The notes beneath the pieces are model-generated. The model was not told the DNA's origin. It did not search any database and saw only the letters and a program-made list of their open reading frames with translations. The position numbers and the translations under genes were made by a program. Source: Gonocerus acuteangulatus (lineage: Eukaryota > Arthropoda > Insecta > Hemiptera > Coreidae). Taken from it: 64,000 bases of DNA. Location of the stretch: contig OX328132.1 in NCBI GenBank assembly GCA_946811695.1, positions 123,759,406 through 123,823,405 of the forward strand, given 5' to 3'. Below are positions 55,261 through 64,000 of this stretch, piece after piece (position 1 is the stretch's first letter; every line of letters starts with the position of its first letter).

Positions 55261-55589
55261 CAACAACAAGTAGGTGTCGAATACGACACTTTCCGTTTCA
55301 TTTCTTTTACTGTGATTATCTGCGCATAGGTTGAGGTTTGTAACCATGAATTACTCTATCTATCAGTAGTCCTCTAGATAACAAACTGGAAAAGTAAGTC
55401 ATTGACCTTTATTTTTCCTTGTATTCTTCGTATATCTTTGGAAAACTGAGTTTCAGGGTCGGATACGACACCGCCTTGTGGTATACGTGACAACTTTTTG
55501 ATCATGTATGTAGAGCTCAAGGAGTTATTTCATGACTATTTACCATTGTTTTACACGTTAATATGGTACGTTATTGTCTGTCGGTTACC

Positions 55590-55690
55590 GATGAAGAAAT
55601 TCTACAATAATTGGCCCGGTTAGAGGCAGAAGGAACTGATGAAGAATTTAAAAGTGACGAAACCTGTAGTGAAACCGAAGTCTTTTTGAA
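55590..55690 (+). pseudogene. piggyBac transposase N-terminal remnant
   Basis: Plus frame: TDEEILQ, an in-frame stop, LARLEAEGTDEEFKSDETCS and ETEVFLNNC. The acidic, Asp/Glu-rich start is typical of piggyBac-family N-termini. It is cut off shortly after. Confidence 0.5.
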
Positions 55691-55841
55691 TAATTGCTTT
55701 CTCTTTAGTTACACCTTACATGATTAAAAGATTAAGAAATCTCCTCATTCCTAAAGCTGTGAGATGAAATCTCCAGCATCCTAGGTGCATCTCCTAGTGA
55801 TCACACCTCCACCACCATCTCCCGCAGAAAAGACTTAAAAA

Positions 55842-55948
55842 ATGCTCCTTCTATGGATGGCAAAAAAAGAGGAAGGGAAACCAAACGTGTCTACAGTGCA
55901 ATAAAATTATTTGTGGTGAACATTAAAGAGAATTTGTCCGTCCTGCCA
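55842..55948 (+). pseudogene. piggyBac C-terminal cysteine-rich domain remnant
   Basis: Plus frame: CSFYGWQKKRKGNQTCLQCN, KIICGEH, a stop, REFVRPA. A Cys-x(14)-Cys-x2-Cys-x4-Cys-x2-His arrangement resembles the zinc-binding C-terminal domain of piggyBac transposases. It lies only about 150 bases after the N-terminal remnant, showing that the core was deleted. Confidence 0.6.
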
Positions 55949-56794
55949 CGCGAAAAAAAAAAATGTATATTATTTTGTGGAAATATTCTTTTTTTAATTT
56001 TTGTAATTAATTATAAATATATTTATCATAAATATGCCTTTCTTTTATTAAACTTGTATTCATTTCAAGCCAATTAACATAGTTATTTGGAAAATTAAGT
56101 AATTTTTTATACTAGGTGTCTTATCCGATATCGCCTTGTGTTATGTTTACTGAAAAACACCTTGTGGGAGGAGGGTTAAGTAATTTGAAGATATTAGATT
56201 ATATTGGTGATTCAGTAATTTGCTTTTGCATTTGAAAGCCAATAATCAATAGAATGTGATGAATCAGACATCTGAGCTCTTTTTCAGATAACACAGATAA
56301 GAGATAAAAAGTAATGACTAGTCATTCTTGCATCAGATTTCAATAAACCAATTCCAACGTTTTTCATTGCAATATTTTATTACTATGATGTGATGTTATT
56401 CAGATTTCTTATCTGGTTCGACTTTGAGAAATGAATAGAAAATGGCTAATAGATAGACGATTTATAAACAATTATATTAACCCTTCTTATTGAGAGAAGA
56501 TCATTGACCATTGAGGTTATGAAGGAGGATGTTGTCAGTGTTTGGTCGTGTGGTATCTTAATAAAACTATATTTTTTATAAGAAAATGTGTTTTATTTTT
56601 GTCGAACATTTTGGCTTGGATATGGGAGAGACTATAGTGCTTTGAAGTTTTGTTTGCAGGGTAAAATTTGGGATATCTGATAGGGCAAGGCTTTGATTTA
56701 TCAAGTTTCTGGCCGCATTGAGAATTTGGTTTGTGATCTGTGACTTTGTTCATAAAAATGACATGATAAAAATTACTTTGAGAACAAAGACATA

Positions 56795-57175
56795 AAGACA
56801 ACCTTATCCAGATATGCCATCATAGACAGACATAACTGTAACTTTGATCAATTCTCTATCCTCTCCACTGAATCAAACCTCGAAAAACACCTCCTTTCTG
56901 AATCTATGTTTATCCATCCAGAAAATTATCCAGTTAATAACAAAATTGATAAAGTCATCTCCTCTACCTATCCCAACATTTTTTATTTATTAAAAACATC
57001 CCACTTGAAACTCGCATCCCAAGACTAAATATTTTTACTCACTTTTATGACACCTCTCTGCACACCCCTGTCATCTTCGAACACCCTTCTCTTAATGGTT
57101 GGTCAAAACATCCCCCCCCCCGCTCTTTTTATCAAACTTACCTCGATCTACCAGATTCATGAATGGTTGTATATC
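56795..57175 (+). pseudogene. Unassigned retroelement-like coding remnant
   Basis: Plus frames read RYAIIDRHNCNFDQFSILST, ESNLEKHLLSESMFIHPENY and, after a frame change, THFYDTSLHTPVIFEHPSLN. The His/Asn/Phe-Asp then Leu-Ser-Thr-Glu-x-Asn pattern might be the end of a GIY-YIG-type domain as found in Penelope-like elements. This is a weak inference. Confidence 0.3.
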
Positions 57176-57839
57176 TGTGAGGCATAGACCTCCTTCTCAT
57201 CGGTAAAGTCTTTATTTAAAAGTAAAGTTTGTTGCCCAAATGTTTTGGGGTGCTATAAACTCAGCTTACTTATCAATCTTTTGAGAATTAATTTCAGTTG
57301 GTTTAAAAGGGTTTTATTAATTTGGAAATTACCGAAAAATAAATTTTGATGATGAGTTTTAAATAATTTTAATATTAAATGAATTTTGATAATATTTTAA
57401 ATTCAAAGAATTATGATGATAAGTTTGAACAAATTCGGTGAAATGATTTTTGAATAATTGATATACAGCTGGTTAGCTCCTGTATTTGATTGTTCAGTAT
57501 CCCCAGGAAATCTATTTAAAATTGGTTCCAAGAGGATTGTTGGTCCCCGCCTGGGTCTTGTAGGAAGTCTTGTGTCTAATTTAGACTCCCCTTGAACTGA
57601 ATATTTTCTTCACACAAATTTTTCTTGGAATTTGTCTTAATAAAATTCTGTACATTTGGTGTAAATTCCTTTTTTTCTACATTGACTTCTTCCACCTGCT
57701 GTTGATCGTTGGTAGGATTGCTAATGTAAGCTTCTTTGGATTTCTCCTTTAAGGCGTTTATGTTGGCATAAAGAGGGGAGAAGAGAAATAATTTTGTGCT
57801 TTACATTATGATGTCTCCATGTAGGAGCATATTATTTGG

Positions 57840-59100
57840 ACACTTTCCAAGCATGTGTGCTGGAGTTTTGGTCTCTCTATCACATCTGCGACACTGGGGT
57901 CCAACGTCAGATTCTCCAGAAACACCAGGTTCACCACACAATGCCACATAACTAGTGTTCAATTTCAAAGCATTAGTCCACTCTGAACATGATAAAATAG
58001 AGTTATCATAAATAAAGTTGTTACTTTTTGGTCAGTCTCTGAAATGTTTGACTCCTATTCCTTGCCTCTTCGAGTGTGACCATGCCTTATCTTTTTAATA
58101 TTATGATCTTCATCAAGCTGGATGATGTTAATGTTCAGTTTTTTTGGCACATTCTGAAGATTATTTTGAATAGCTGAAGTTTTGCTGGAACTGTTTATCA
58201 GACACTCGATCCTGCTTCTGAGTGACAGGCCAATGTTGAAGTGATGCTTCCCAAAGACATTATTATAACCCTAGGCCTGAGCGCGTCGTGGAGCGTACAT
58301 CATACTGCAAGTATTTGCAGGCAGCCCCAACATTGCCTTCACACTATGCCTTATTATTGAATCCACTCCTTCCAGGAATCAGAGCTAATTTTGATTAGAG
58401 GTGCCATTTGGAGGGGGTAAATTAGTGATAAAAACAGGTACTGTTTAATAACATTTAATATTTGATCAGTTCATAGCAGATTTAATGTGGTTAGCCTGTT
58501 TTAATTTGCTTTGCGTAAAGCTTTCTCATTGAAAGCTCAGTGGAGAAATTACTCCTGAGGTATTTGATTGTATCATTTTCTTCGAGCGAATATATTTCTC
58601 TACCATTTTCTAACAGAAGCTTTCCCGTCACTAAATTTCATTTTTAAATAATAATAGCCAAGCTTCTTGTTGGATTAATCTCCAGATCAATTACATTGAA
58701 TATTCTGGTATTGATGTTTATTACTTGTACTTCAGAATCCACATCTGGAGAAGTAACAACTTGATCATCTGCAGTACCAGAAAGGATTACGGAACTGTTG
58801 TTTTCAATTAGTCTATAGCCCAGTTGGTTTGCAAATTTGTGGTTACATACTTCACTGTATACAAGGTCTATAGCCATTACAAATAAAGTCGAAGATAAAG
58901 TGCCGCCTTGAGGTACTCCTTGTTTCACTTCAATAAAATCCGTTTGACTTAAGCTCCCGGTCTTATTTTAATCTTGTTGTTACAAAGCAAGGCAGATATA
59001 GCACCAGTGAAATTGGCTGATATTCCTTGCATCACTAATGATATTCTTTACCTGCTTGTTTAAAATATAACTTACAAGGTTAGTTCACTCTTAATTTCAG
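57840..59100 (-). pseudogene. R2/NeSL-like retrotransposon remnant (RT and CCHC knuckle)
   Basis: The RT core at 58928-58644 has VKQGVPQGGTLSSTLFVMAI and GTADDQVV (the Asp pair), ending in NPTRSLAI. Downstream on the minus strand: LLLENGREIYSLEENDTIKY with a Tyr-Leu motif, then near 57900 CRRCDRETKTPAHMLGKCP, a CCHC knuckle. An RT followed by a late CCHC finger is the layout of R2/NeSL-type elements. Many frame changes; no restriction-like endonuclease recognised. Confidence 0.6.
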
Positions 59101-60530
59101 TATTCTTTTTAGGTTATAGTTTTGATACAGTCGAGGATATGTTATTCTATTCAGCGAGAAAGGTCTTGTTCCTTGCTGTCTCTAGTGTAAACTTGTTGAT
59201 CCCTATGAAATTCTACGAATCTGTCCCTTGACTAAAAGTTAGTTCTCTCGCCTTTTTTTTTTTGGCTTCAAATGAGCTTCAATATTCGTTCTTCCTCTGT
59301 ATCTTGATTATATTTAAGGAGAACGGTTTTAGCGTGTTAGCTATTTTCAAGCCCAGCTGTAGCACTCATATTGATCATAGAAAAAATGAAGTTAATGTTA
59401 ATATTACTAATAAGAACAGGGGAAGTAATGAGCATATGTCCTGACAAACCCATGAAAGTCAAAGAATATTAGAAGAAAATATTAAAAAAAAAATAAAAAA
59501 AATAAGTGAATATATAAAATCGAATTACAATAAAATAAGCTAAGTGTTAAATATAGTGAACCTAATTATTGACAATTTAAACAATTATTTTAATGAAAAA
59601 TTAAATTATAATCAAATAAATCTTTATTATGAACTAATAACATAAACTGAGAAAAATTACACTTTGTTTGAAATTATATTATTGTTTTTAAAATTCATTA
59701 TTATAATTAAAGATTAAAGAAAAGAACCTGATAAAATTGTGCAAAGGAAAAATTCCAACAGTCCACATTTTAAAAGAAATCATTCATAATTCCTAATAAT
59801 GCCTTATGGACTTCTTTTGTGGCTAAGATGGGGAAATGCTTATGGATCTTTTATTTGGATGGCAAAATAAATAAAAAGTAATTACAAATATATTTAAGAT
59901 TTAATATGTTATATATATATCTTGCAATATCTTCAGCATGTTGTACATCATAAATATTCTATTTCTTAGCATGACATTGAACTGGTTTACACACTAATGA
60001 ACTCATTTTCTTTAAAAAAAGAAGAAGACATATTTGACCATTCTCAAAGGATTTTCATGACTTCTTGCTAATTCCCTGGAAGGTGCCAATTTAGTCGAAA
60101 AATTGACAAGACATTGTTATTATTCCTAAGGGACATTTGTCACGGAATAAGAATAAAAAACTTTCATTTCATTTCTACTGATAGGACAGCTTAAGATTTC
60201 GGAAGAGAGGAGTTAAATGCAGCTTCAATGTCAGGAACTAACATATAAATTCCTGGACAGAGCCACAGACAAGCAGCATCTCAAAGACAGCTGGGTGTAT
60301 CTACCCAATGCAACTGGAGGCTCAAATACATGGGGCGCAAATTGGGTTTGTAATTCAATGATCATTCTTTTTTAATTGTATTTTCTAAAGGTATATTAGT
60401 AAGTCCTTCATTATAAAATTAAACTACTAGATTTCAGTAGATTTTTAACTAAATCATACTCTCCAGCAGATGAATTATTTCTTGCTTTAATGTTTTTAGG
60501 GTGTAAATGCAATCATGTTTTGTTGATTTT
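59101..60530. other. AT-rich DNA, one unexplained short frame
   Basis: 60215-60350 contains a plus-strand open stretch (ELTYKFLDRATDKQHL, then KDSWVYLPNATGG) that I cannot assign. The remainder shows no coding or structural signal. Confidence 0.3.
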
Positions 60531-60536
60531 GATTAA

Positions 60537-60765
60537 TGAAACCATTAGAGAAGATTGTGGACAGGCATATCAGGGACAACATTCTAAAAAACGTGCCATT
60601 AGTAACAACACAGTATGCCTATCAATCAGGAAAATCGTGTGAAACGCCTTAAACTGTTTAGCAGAGAAAGCAGAAGAATCCATGAATGATAAGGAAATAG
60701 GCCTTGGATCATTTCTGGACATTGAGGGAGCCTTCAGAAAACCCCACTGGACACGATAACGGATG
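60537..60765 (+). pseudogene. R1/LOA-like LINE RT fragment
   Basis: MKPLEKIVDRHIRDNILKNV, TQYAYQSGKSCETP, then in a shifted frame KEIGLGSFLDIEGAFRKP. The Leu-Glu-Lys-(x)-Val-Asp-Arg, Tyr-Gln-x-Gly-Lys-Ser and Phe-Leu-Asp-Ile-Glu-Gly-Ala-Phe motifs are RT motifs of R1/LOA-type LINEs. Truncated at both ends. Confidence 0.65.
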
Positions 60766-61589
60766 CTAATAATAATGTTTTTTGTTTTTTTTTATGAAAT
60801 GGCAGTTATATGTATATATTATAATTCCCGATAGTTGATTTAGTCAATAAATAATAAGCACTTCCAAAAATTATATATATGTTTGCGACCTGATACAATT
60901 GAACCACTAGTCAGGGATAATTGAATCAATAATATTAGAAACTCAAACAAAAACTTTTAATGAATAATTTATTATTTATTACATCACAATAACAATAATG
61001 CAAAAATAGTATATAATATATTATTATATTAATTATTTTCACAACCATAGTCGTAAAAAAAAAAAAAAAAAAAAAAAAAAATTAGACATGGTAGTGCGCC
61101 AAGTTCCGGCCTAAGCATACTGTGTGTATATAACAGGCGGTCTTAGAGCCGATTTTTACCCTCTCATAACTTTCAACCAGGTAAAGATAAAGTTATGAAA
61201 TTTTACACAGGTATTATAATACTAGATGTGAGTAAAACTGGAAATTTTCATAATTCCACATTGAATAGTTTCTGAGATACAAGCGATCGAAAATCGGGAT
61301 TTATAGGACTCACTCACTCACTCACTCATCAAAATTATTAGGCACTTCCCATGATGCTAGAGACCTGACATTTTGCCTGAAGATAGATATGAAGACGTTA
61401 TTAAAGGAAAAAATCGAAAAATCGCGAAAAGTTGTGTTTGACTCCGCTTCCGGGGAGGGGGCGTGTCAGTTTTGTACTTCCTTCGGAAACCCATCATTCC
61501 GTCCGAAACCCATGATGTGGGGTATCAAATGAATTGTCTCGGTATGAAGAACCTATATTTGATGTTTTAAGAAACAATTAGACGCATAT

Positions 61590-62090
61590 AGGCTCGGTAA
61601 AAATCTTATACCAGCTGTCTGTCTGTACGTTTGTGCCTCTTACAAATCCGTACCGTTTGACCGATTTTGACCAAACTTGGGACACAGATGGGTCTTGATA
61701 CGGCGAAAATCATAGGCTAGGTTAAATTGTATATCAGCTGTCTGTCTGTGTGTTTGTTCCTTATACAAATACACACCGTTTGACCGATTTTGACAAAATT
61801 TGACACACATGTCGGTCTTTATCCGTGTAGTGTCATAGGCTAGTCAAAATCGTCTATCAGCTGTCTGTCTGCATGTTTGTTCCTTACACAAATTCACACC
61901 ATTTGACCGATTTTGACCAAACTTGGCACACAGGCAGGCCTTGGTCCGGGAATGCACTAGGCTAGGTAAAAAAGGTCTTTCAGCTGTCTGTCTGTATGTT
62001 TGTTCCTTATACAAATTCACACCGTTTGGCCTATTTTGCCTAAACTTGGCACGCAGGTAGGTCTTGATACGGGAGTGTCATATTACCTAA
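61590..62090 (+). repeat. 120-bp tandem repeat, four units
   Basis: CAGCTGTCTGTCTG recurs at about 61612, 61737, 61858 and 61981. Each unit continues with TTGTTCCTTATACAAAT, CACACCGTTTGACCGATTTT and CTTGGCACACAGGTRGGTCT. Direct repeats of about 100 bases (containing GTGGGGTATCAAATGAATTG) flank the array at about 61490 and 62117. The same unit sits inside the long-TIR element at 35247-35980. Confidence 0.75.
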
Positions 62091-62275
62091 GACGTTTTCT
62101 ACTTTTTGTTCCATCGAAATGCCATCATTCCTTCTGAAACCCATCATGTGGGGTATCAAATGAATTGTCTTGGTAAGGAGAACCTATATTTGATGTTTTA
62201 AAAAACATTTCGACCCATCTTAACAAAAACAGTTGTGACTTCTTTCTTAAATGTAGTAAATAAAGTCGTAGGGGT

Positions 62276-62533
62276 TCACTGCATAATATACTTCAAAGCA
62301 GATACTAAGTTTTTCGAAGTCGAGCCATCTAAATTACAAAGTTTAGGATCACAAACCCAAAATGTATCGTCTTTGTTCATATATTTTTCTTGAAGGCCTT
62401 CTGCACTTTCCCTATTGTGATCTTTATCCTCGGGATAAGGTTCCTGTGTTTTACAGTGTAATAGTTTAGTTAAGAGAGCAATCAATTTGTCCTCTAGAGT
62501 AATGTCATCTGGAAGAGCTTCTAACTTTTCTAG
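62276..62533 (-). CDS. Unrecognised coding end, probably a 3'-terminal exon
   Basis: An open frame of about 85 codons ends in TGA at 62276. A possible acceptor (ATCACTAG) lies at 62535, with stop codons upstream in the same frame, so it looks like a last exon rather than a whole gene. Segments include EALPDDITLEDKLIALL, EPYPEDKDHNRESAEG and DDTFWVCDPKLCNLDG. Composition is protein-like (balanced Asp/Glu/Lys, one Trp, three Cys) and unlike the surrounding AT-rich repeats. I do not recognise the family. A fragment of a mobile-element ORF is an alternative, because a 120-bp repeat array lies just to its left. Confidence 0.4.
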   Translation of the reverse strand, partial: LEKLEALPDDITLEDKLIALLTKLLHCKTQEPYPEDKDHNRESAEGLQEKYMNKDDTFWVCDPKLCNLDGSTSKNLVSALKYIMQ

Positions 62534-62693
62534 TCTAGTGATTAGATGTATGTAGGTTGATTATTGGTATCAAATATTAAGCAGTAAGGAGAACCTTATG
62601 CAGAATCCAAAGACCCTGGTTTTATATGAAGTACAAAAGCCAGTAGGTATGCGGCAACTAAATTCTATTTAATGCTTAGAAAAAAGTAATGAG

Positions 62694-63417
62694 ATCCCTA
62701 AAAAAACATAAATGTGAAATAGAGGCCAAGTTCCTGCCCCCACAAAGAAACACTCCCTTCCTCAAAAATATCCCCTCCTAAAACCCCCCCAAAATGCCTT
62801 ACCATTCTACACTCCAAAAACGTAGTATGAGTTGGTGTATTAATTCAACCAAAAATATTTGCCAATACAAGAGATGATACAAGTTCATTACTTGGAAGAC
62901 CTCATAGTTACTTACTAAGAACAGTAAAGACACTTCAACTGACCTTTAAAAACAACAATAAAAATACTTATATCCAGTTACTAAAATATCACTTTCCTCA
63001 ACCAGGTATATTCTTAAACTTGGCAATGTTTAGTTTTTCTCTAAAGATAATTTCGGCACAAAAAAAACATTGCCAAGTTTAAGAATATACCTGGTTGAGG
63101 AAAGTGATATTTTAGTAACTGGATATAAGTATTTTTATTGTTGTTTTTAAAGGTCAGTTGAAGTGTCTTTACTGTTCTTAGTAAGTAACTATGAGGTCTT
63201 CCAAGTAATGAACTTGGACATTTCTTTCTTGTATCATCTCTTGTATTGGCAAATATTTTTGGTTGAATTAATACACCAACTCATACTACGTTTTTGGAGT
63301 GTAGAATGGCAAGGCGTTTTGGGGGGGTTTTAGGAGGGGATATTTTTGAGGAAGGGAGTGTTTCTTTTTGGGGGCAGGAACTTGGCCTCTATTTCACATT
63401 TATGTTTTTTTGGGGAT
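62694..63417. repeat. Nearly perfect 0.7-kb palindrome
   Basis: Left arm 62694-63031 and right arm 63065-63417 are reverse complements over about 340 bases, with a few substitutions and one roughly 15-base length difference (near 63220). The central spacer is about 33 bases. Examples: GCCAAGTTCCTGCCCCCACA with its complement at 63370, and TTCCTCAACCAGGTATATTC with its complement at 63087. No recognisable coding sequence. Confidence 0.9.
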
Positions 63418-64000
63418 ACATTTTTCCTTTCTTTACTTCTCTACTTTTTTTGGTTTATCAGTTGACTTTAATGTTTTTGGTTTCTTATTATTTGTATCCA
63501 TTTCTAGATCTATTTGTAATGGTTTTTTCCCCATAAGTTTTTGCTTCTATTTCTAATTTTTCAGGCCTATCAGTATAAGTAGCAGATTCAGGTTTGTACA
63601 CGATCCTTTTTAGCTTTGGTAGCTGATGTAGCCTGCTGGTGTGAGCTAAGACGATGTATTAGTGAGGGAGTAAGGATATTCACTTGATCGTGATTAGTTT
63701 TGTCAAGTAGTATGCGATTGCTGTTGTTAGTTGGAGGATTCAATTGTACAGTAAGACTATTATTTTCATTATGAACTAAAGTGCTAGATACACAATAACA
63801 AATGCTACATTTTTATTTGCCTGAGTAATTTTTAATTTATAGGGAAGATGTGTACATGTCTGTTACTCACCAGGGATTGATGATTCAATTGACCCCATAT
63901 TACTTTATTGTGATTATTAGTAAATTATAAATTAATAAAATAATATTTTACTATTATTTAAGTTAGGAATTATAAAGTATGAGTATATGAAACTATTACA
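63418..64000. other. Right edge of the window, no feature recognised
   Basis: T-rich sequence after the palindrome, then AT-rich DNA. Short ORFs here are low-complexity Phe/Leu translations. Confidence 0.5.

Larger units (their letters stand above)
55263..56175 (+). mobile_element. Internally deleted piggyBac-type element
   Basis: The right end reads GTGGGAGGAGGG followed by TTAA (56176-56179), consistent with a piggyBac terminus. Inside are an N-terminal and a C-terminal transposase remnant with the catalytic core missing. Subterminal blocks recur in both halves (GTCGAATACGACAC, GTCGGATACGACACCGCC, TATCCGATATCGCC). The left TTAA was not found; SINE A copy 4 abuts that side. Confidence 0.6.

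Noticed and set aside
61590..62090. CRISPR-like repeat array
   Set aside because: Units are 120-bp contiguous tandem repeats without spacers, in a eukaryotic genome.

Overview
This is an AT-rich, intron-rich animal nuclear window dominated by transposable elements and microsatellites. The conserved genes are bilaterian (a nuclear receptor corepressor and a Sp/KLF-type zinc finger gene). The repeat mix (Jockey-like, R2-like and R1/LOA-like LINE remnants, PIF/Harbinger, pogo, piggyBac and Helentron-like elements, tRNA- and 5S-headed SINEs) fits an arthropod best. I cannot name the species. There is no bacterial operon logic here: no ribosome binding sites, terminators or CRISPR arrays.

Main gene: on the minus strand I assembled 13 coding exons of an NCOR/SMRT (Drosophila Smr) corepressor between 41844 and 6378. 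All intron boundaries are GT-AG and all codon phases agree, giving about 630 codons from the start codon to beyond the SANT1 domain. The gene runs out of the window, or into unrecognised exons, to the left; SANT2 and the receptor-interaction domains were not seen. Intron 1 (10.9 kb) and intron 12 (14.1 kb) are packed with mobile elements. A second minus-strand gene at 48738-49169 encodes a short three-finger KLF-like protein. A third, unrecognised minus-strand coding end lies at 62276-62533.

Layout. 1-6.3 kb: a Harbinger deletion derivative at 2584-3158 and SINE and Helentron-like fragments. 6.4 kb: last visible NCOR exon. 6.5-20.5 kb: NCOR intron 12, with a composite inverted repeat (8.9-10.2 kb), a Helentron-like copy (10.5-11.5 kb), a nest of transposon termini (12.4-13.6 kb) and an almost complete Jockey-like retrotransposon (13.8-18.6 kb). 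20.5-30.9 kb: NCOR exons 12 to 2, with pogo- and piggyBac-type elements in the introns. 31-41.7 kb: intron 1, a mosaic of foldback elements, TTAA-flanked MITEs and SINEs. 41.8 kb: first NCOR coding exon. 43-44.2 kb: a 480-bp tandem repeat. 45-48 kb: LINE fragments. 48.7-49.2 kb: the KLF-like gene. 49.5-62 kb: a TTAA-flanked MITE, a LINE with an inverted 5' segment, a piggyBac derivative, R2-like and R1/LOA-like RT remnants and a 120-bp tandem repeat. 62.7-63.4 kb: a nearly perfect 0.7-kb palindrome.

The most notable observations are two SINE types that share one 3' tail but carry different pol III heads (tRNA-Met or 5S rRNA); a Harbinger element deleted down to the 5' ends of its two convergent genes between perfect 32-bp inverted repeats; a dispersed family with a central (TA)n tract and a terminal hairpin, one copy of which carries a TTAA-flanked MITE whose empty site is visible in another copy; and the 0.7-kb palindrome.
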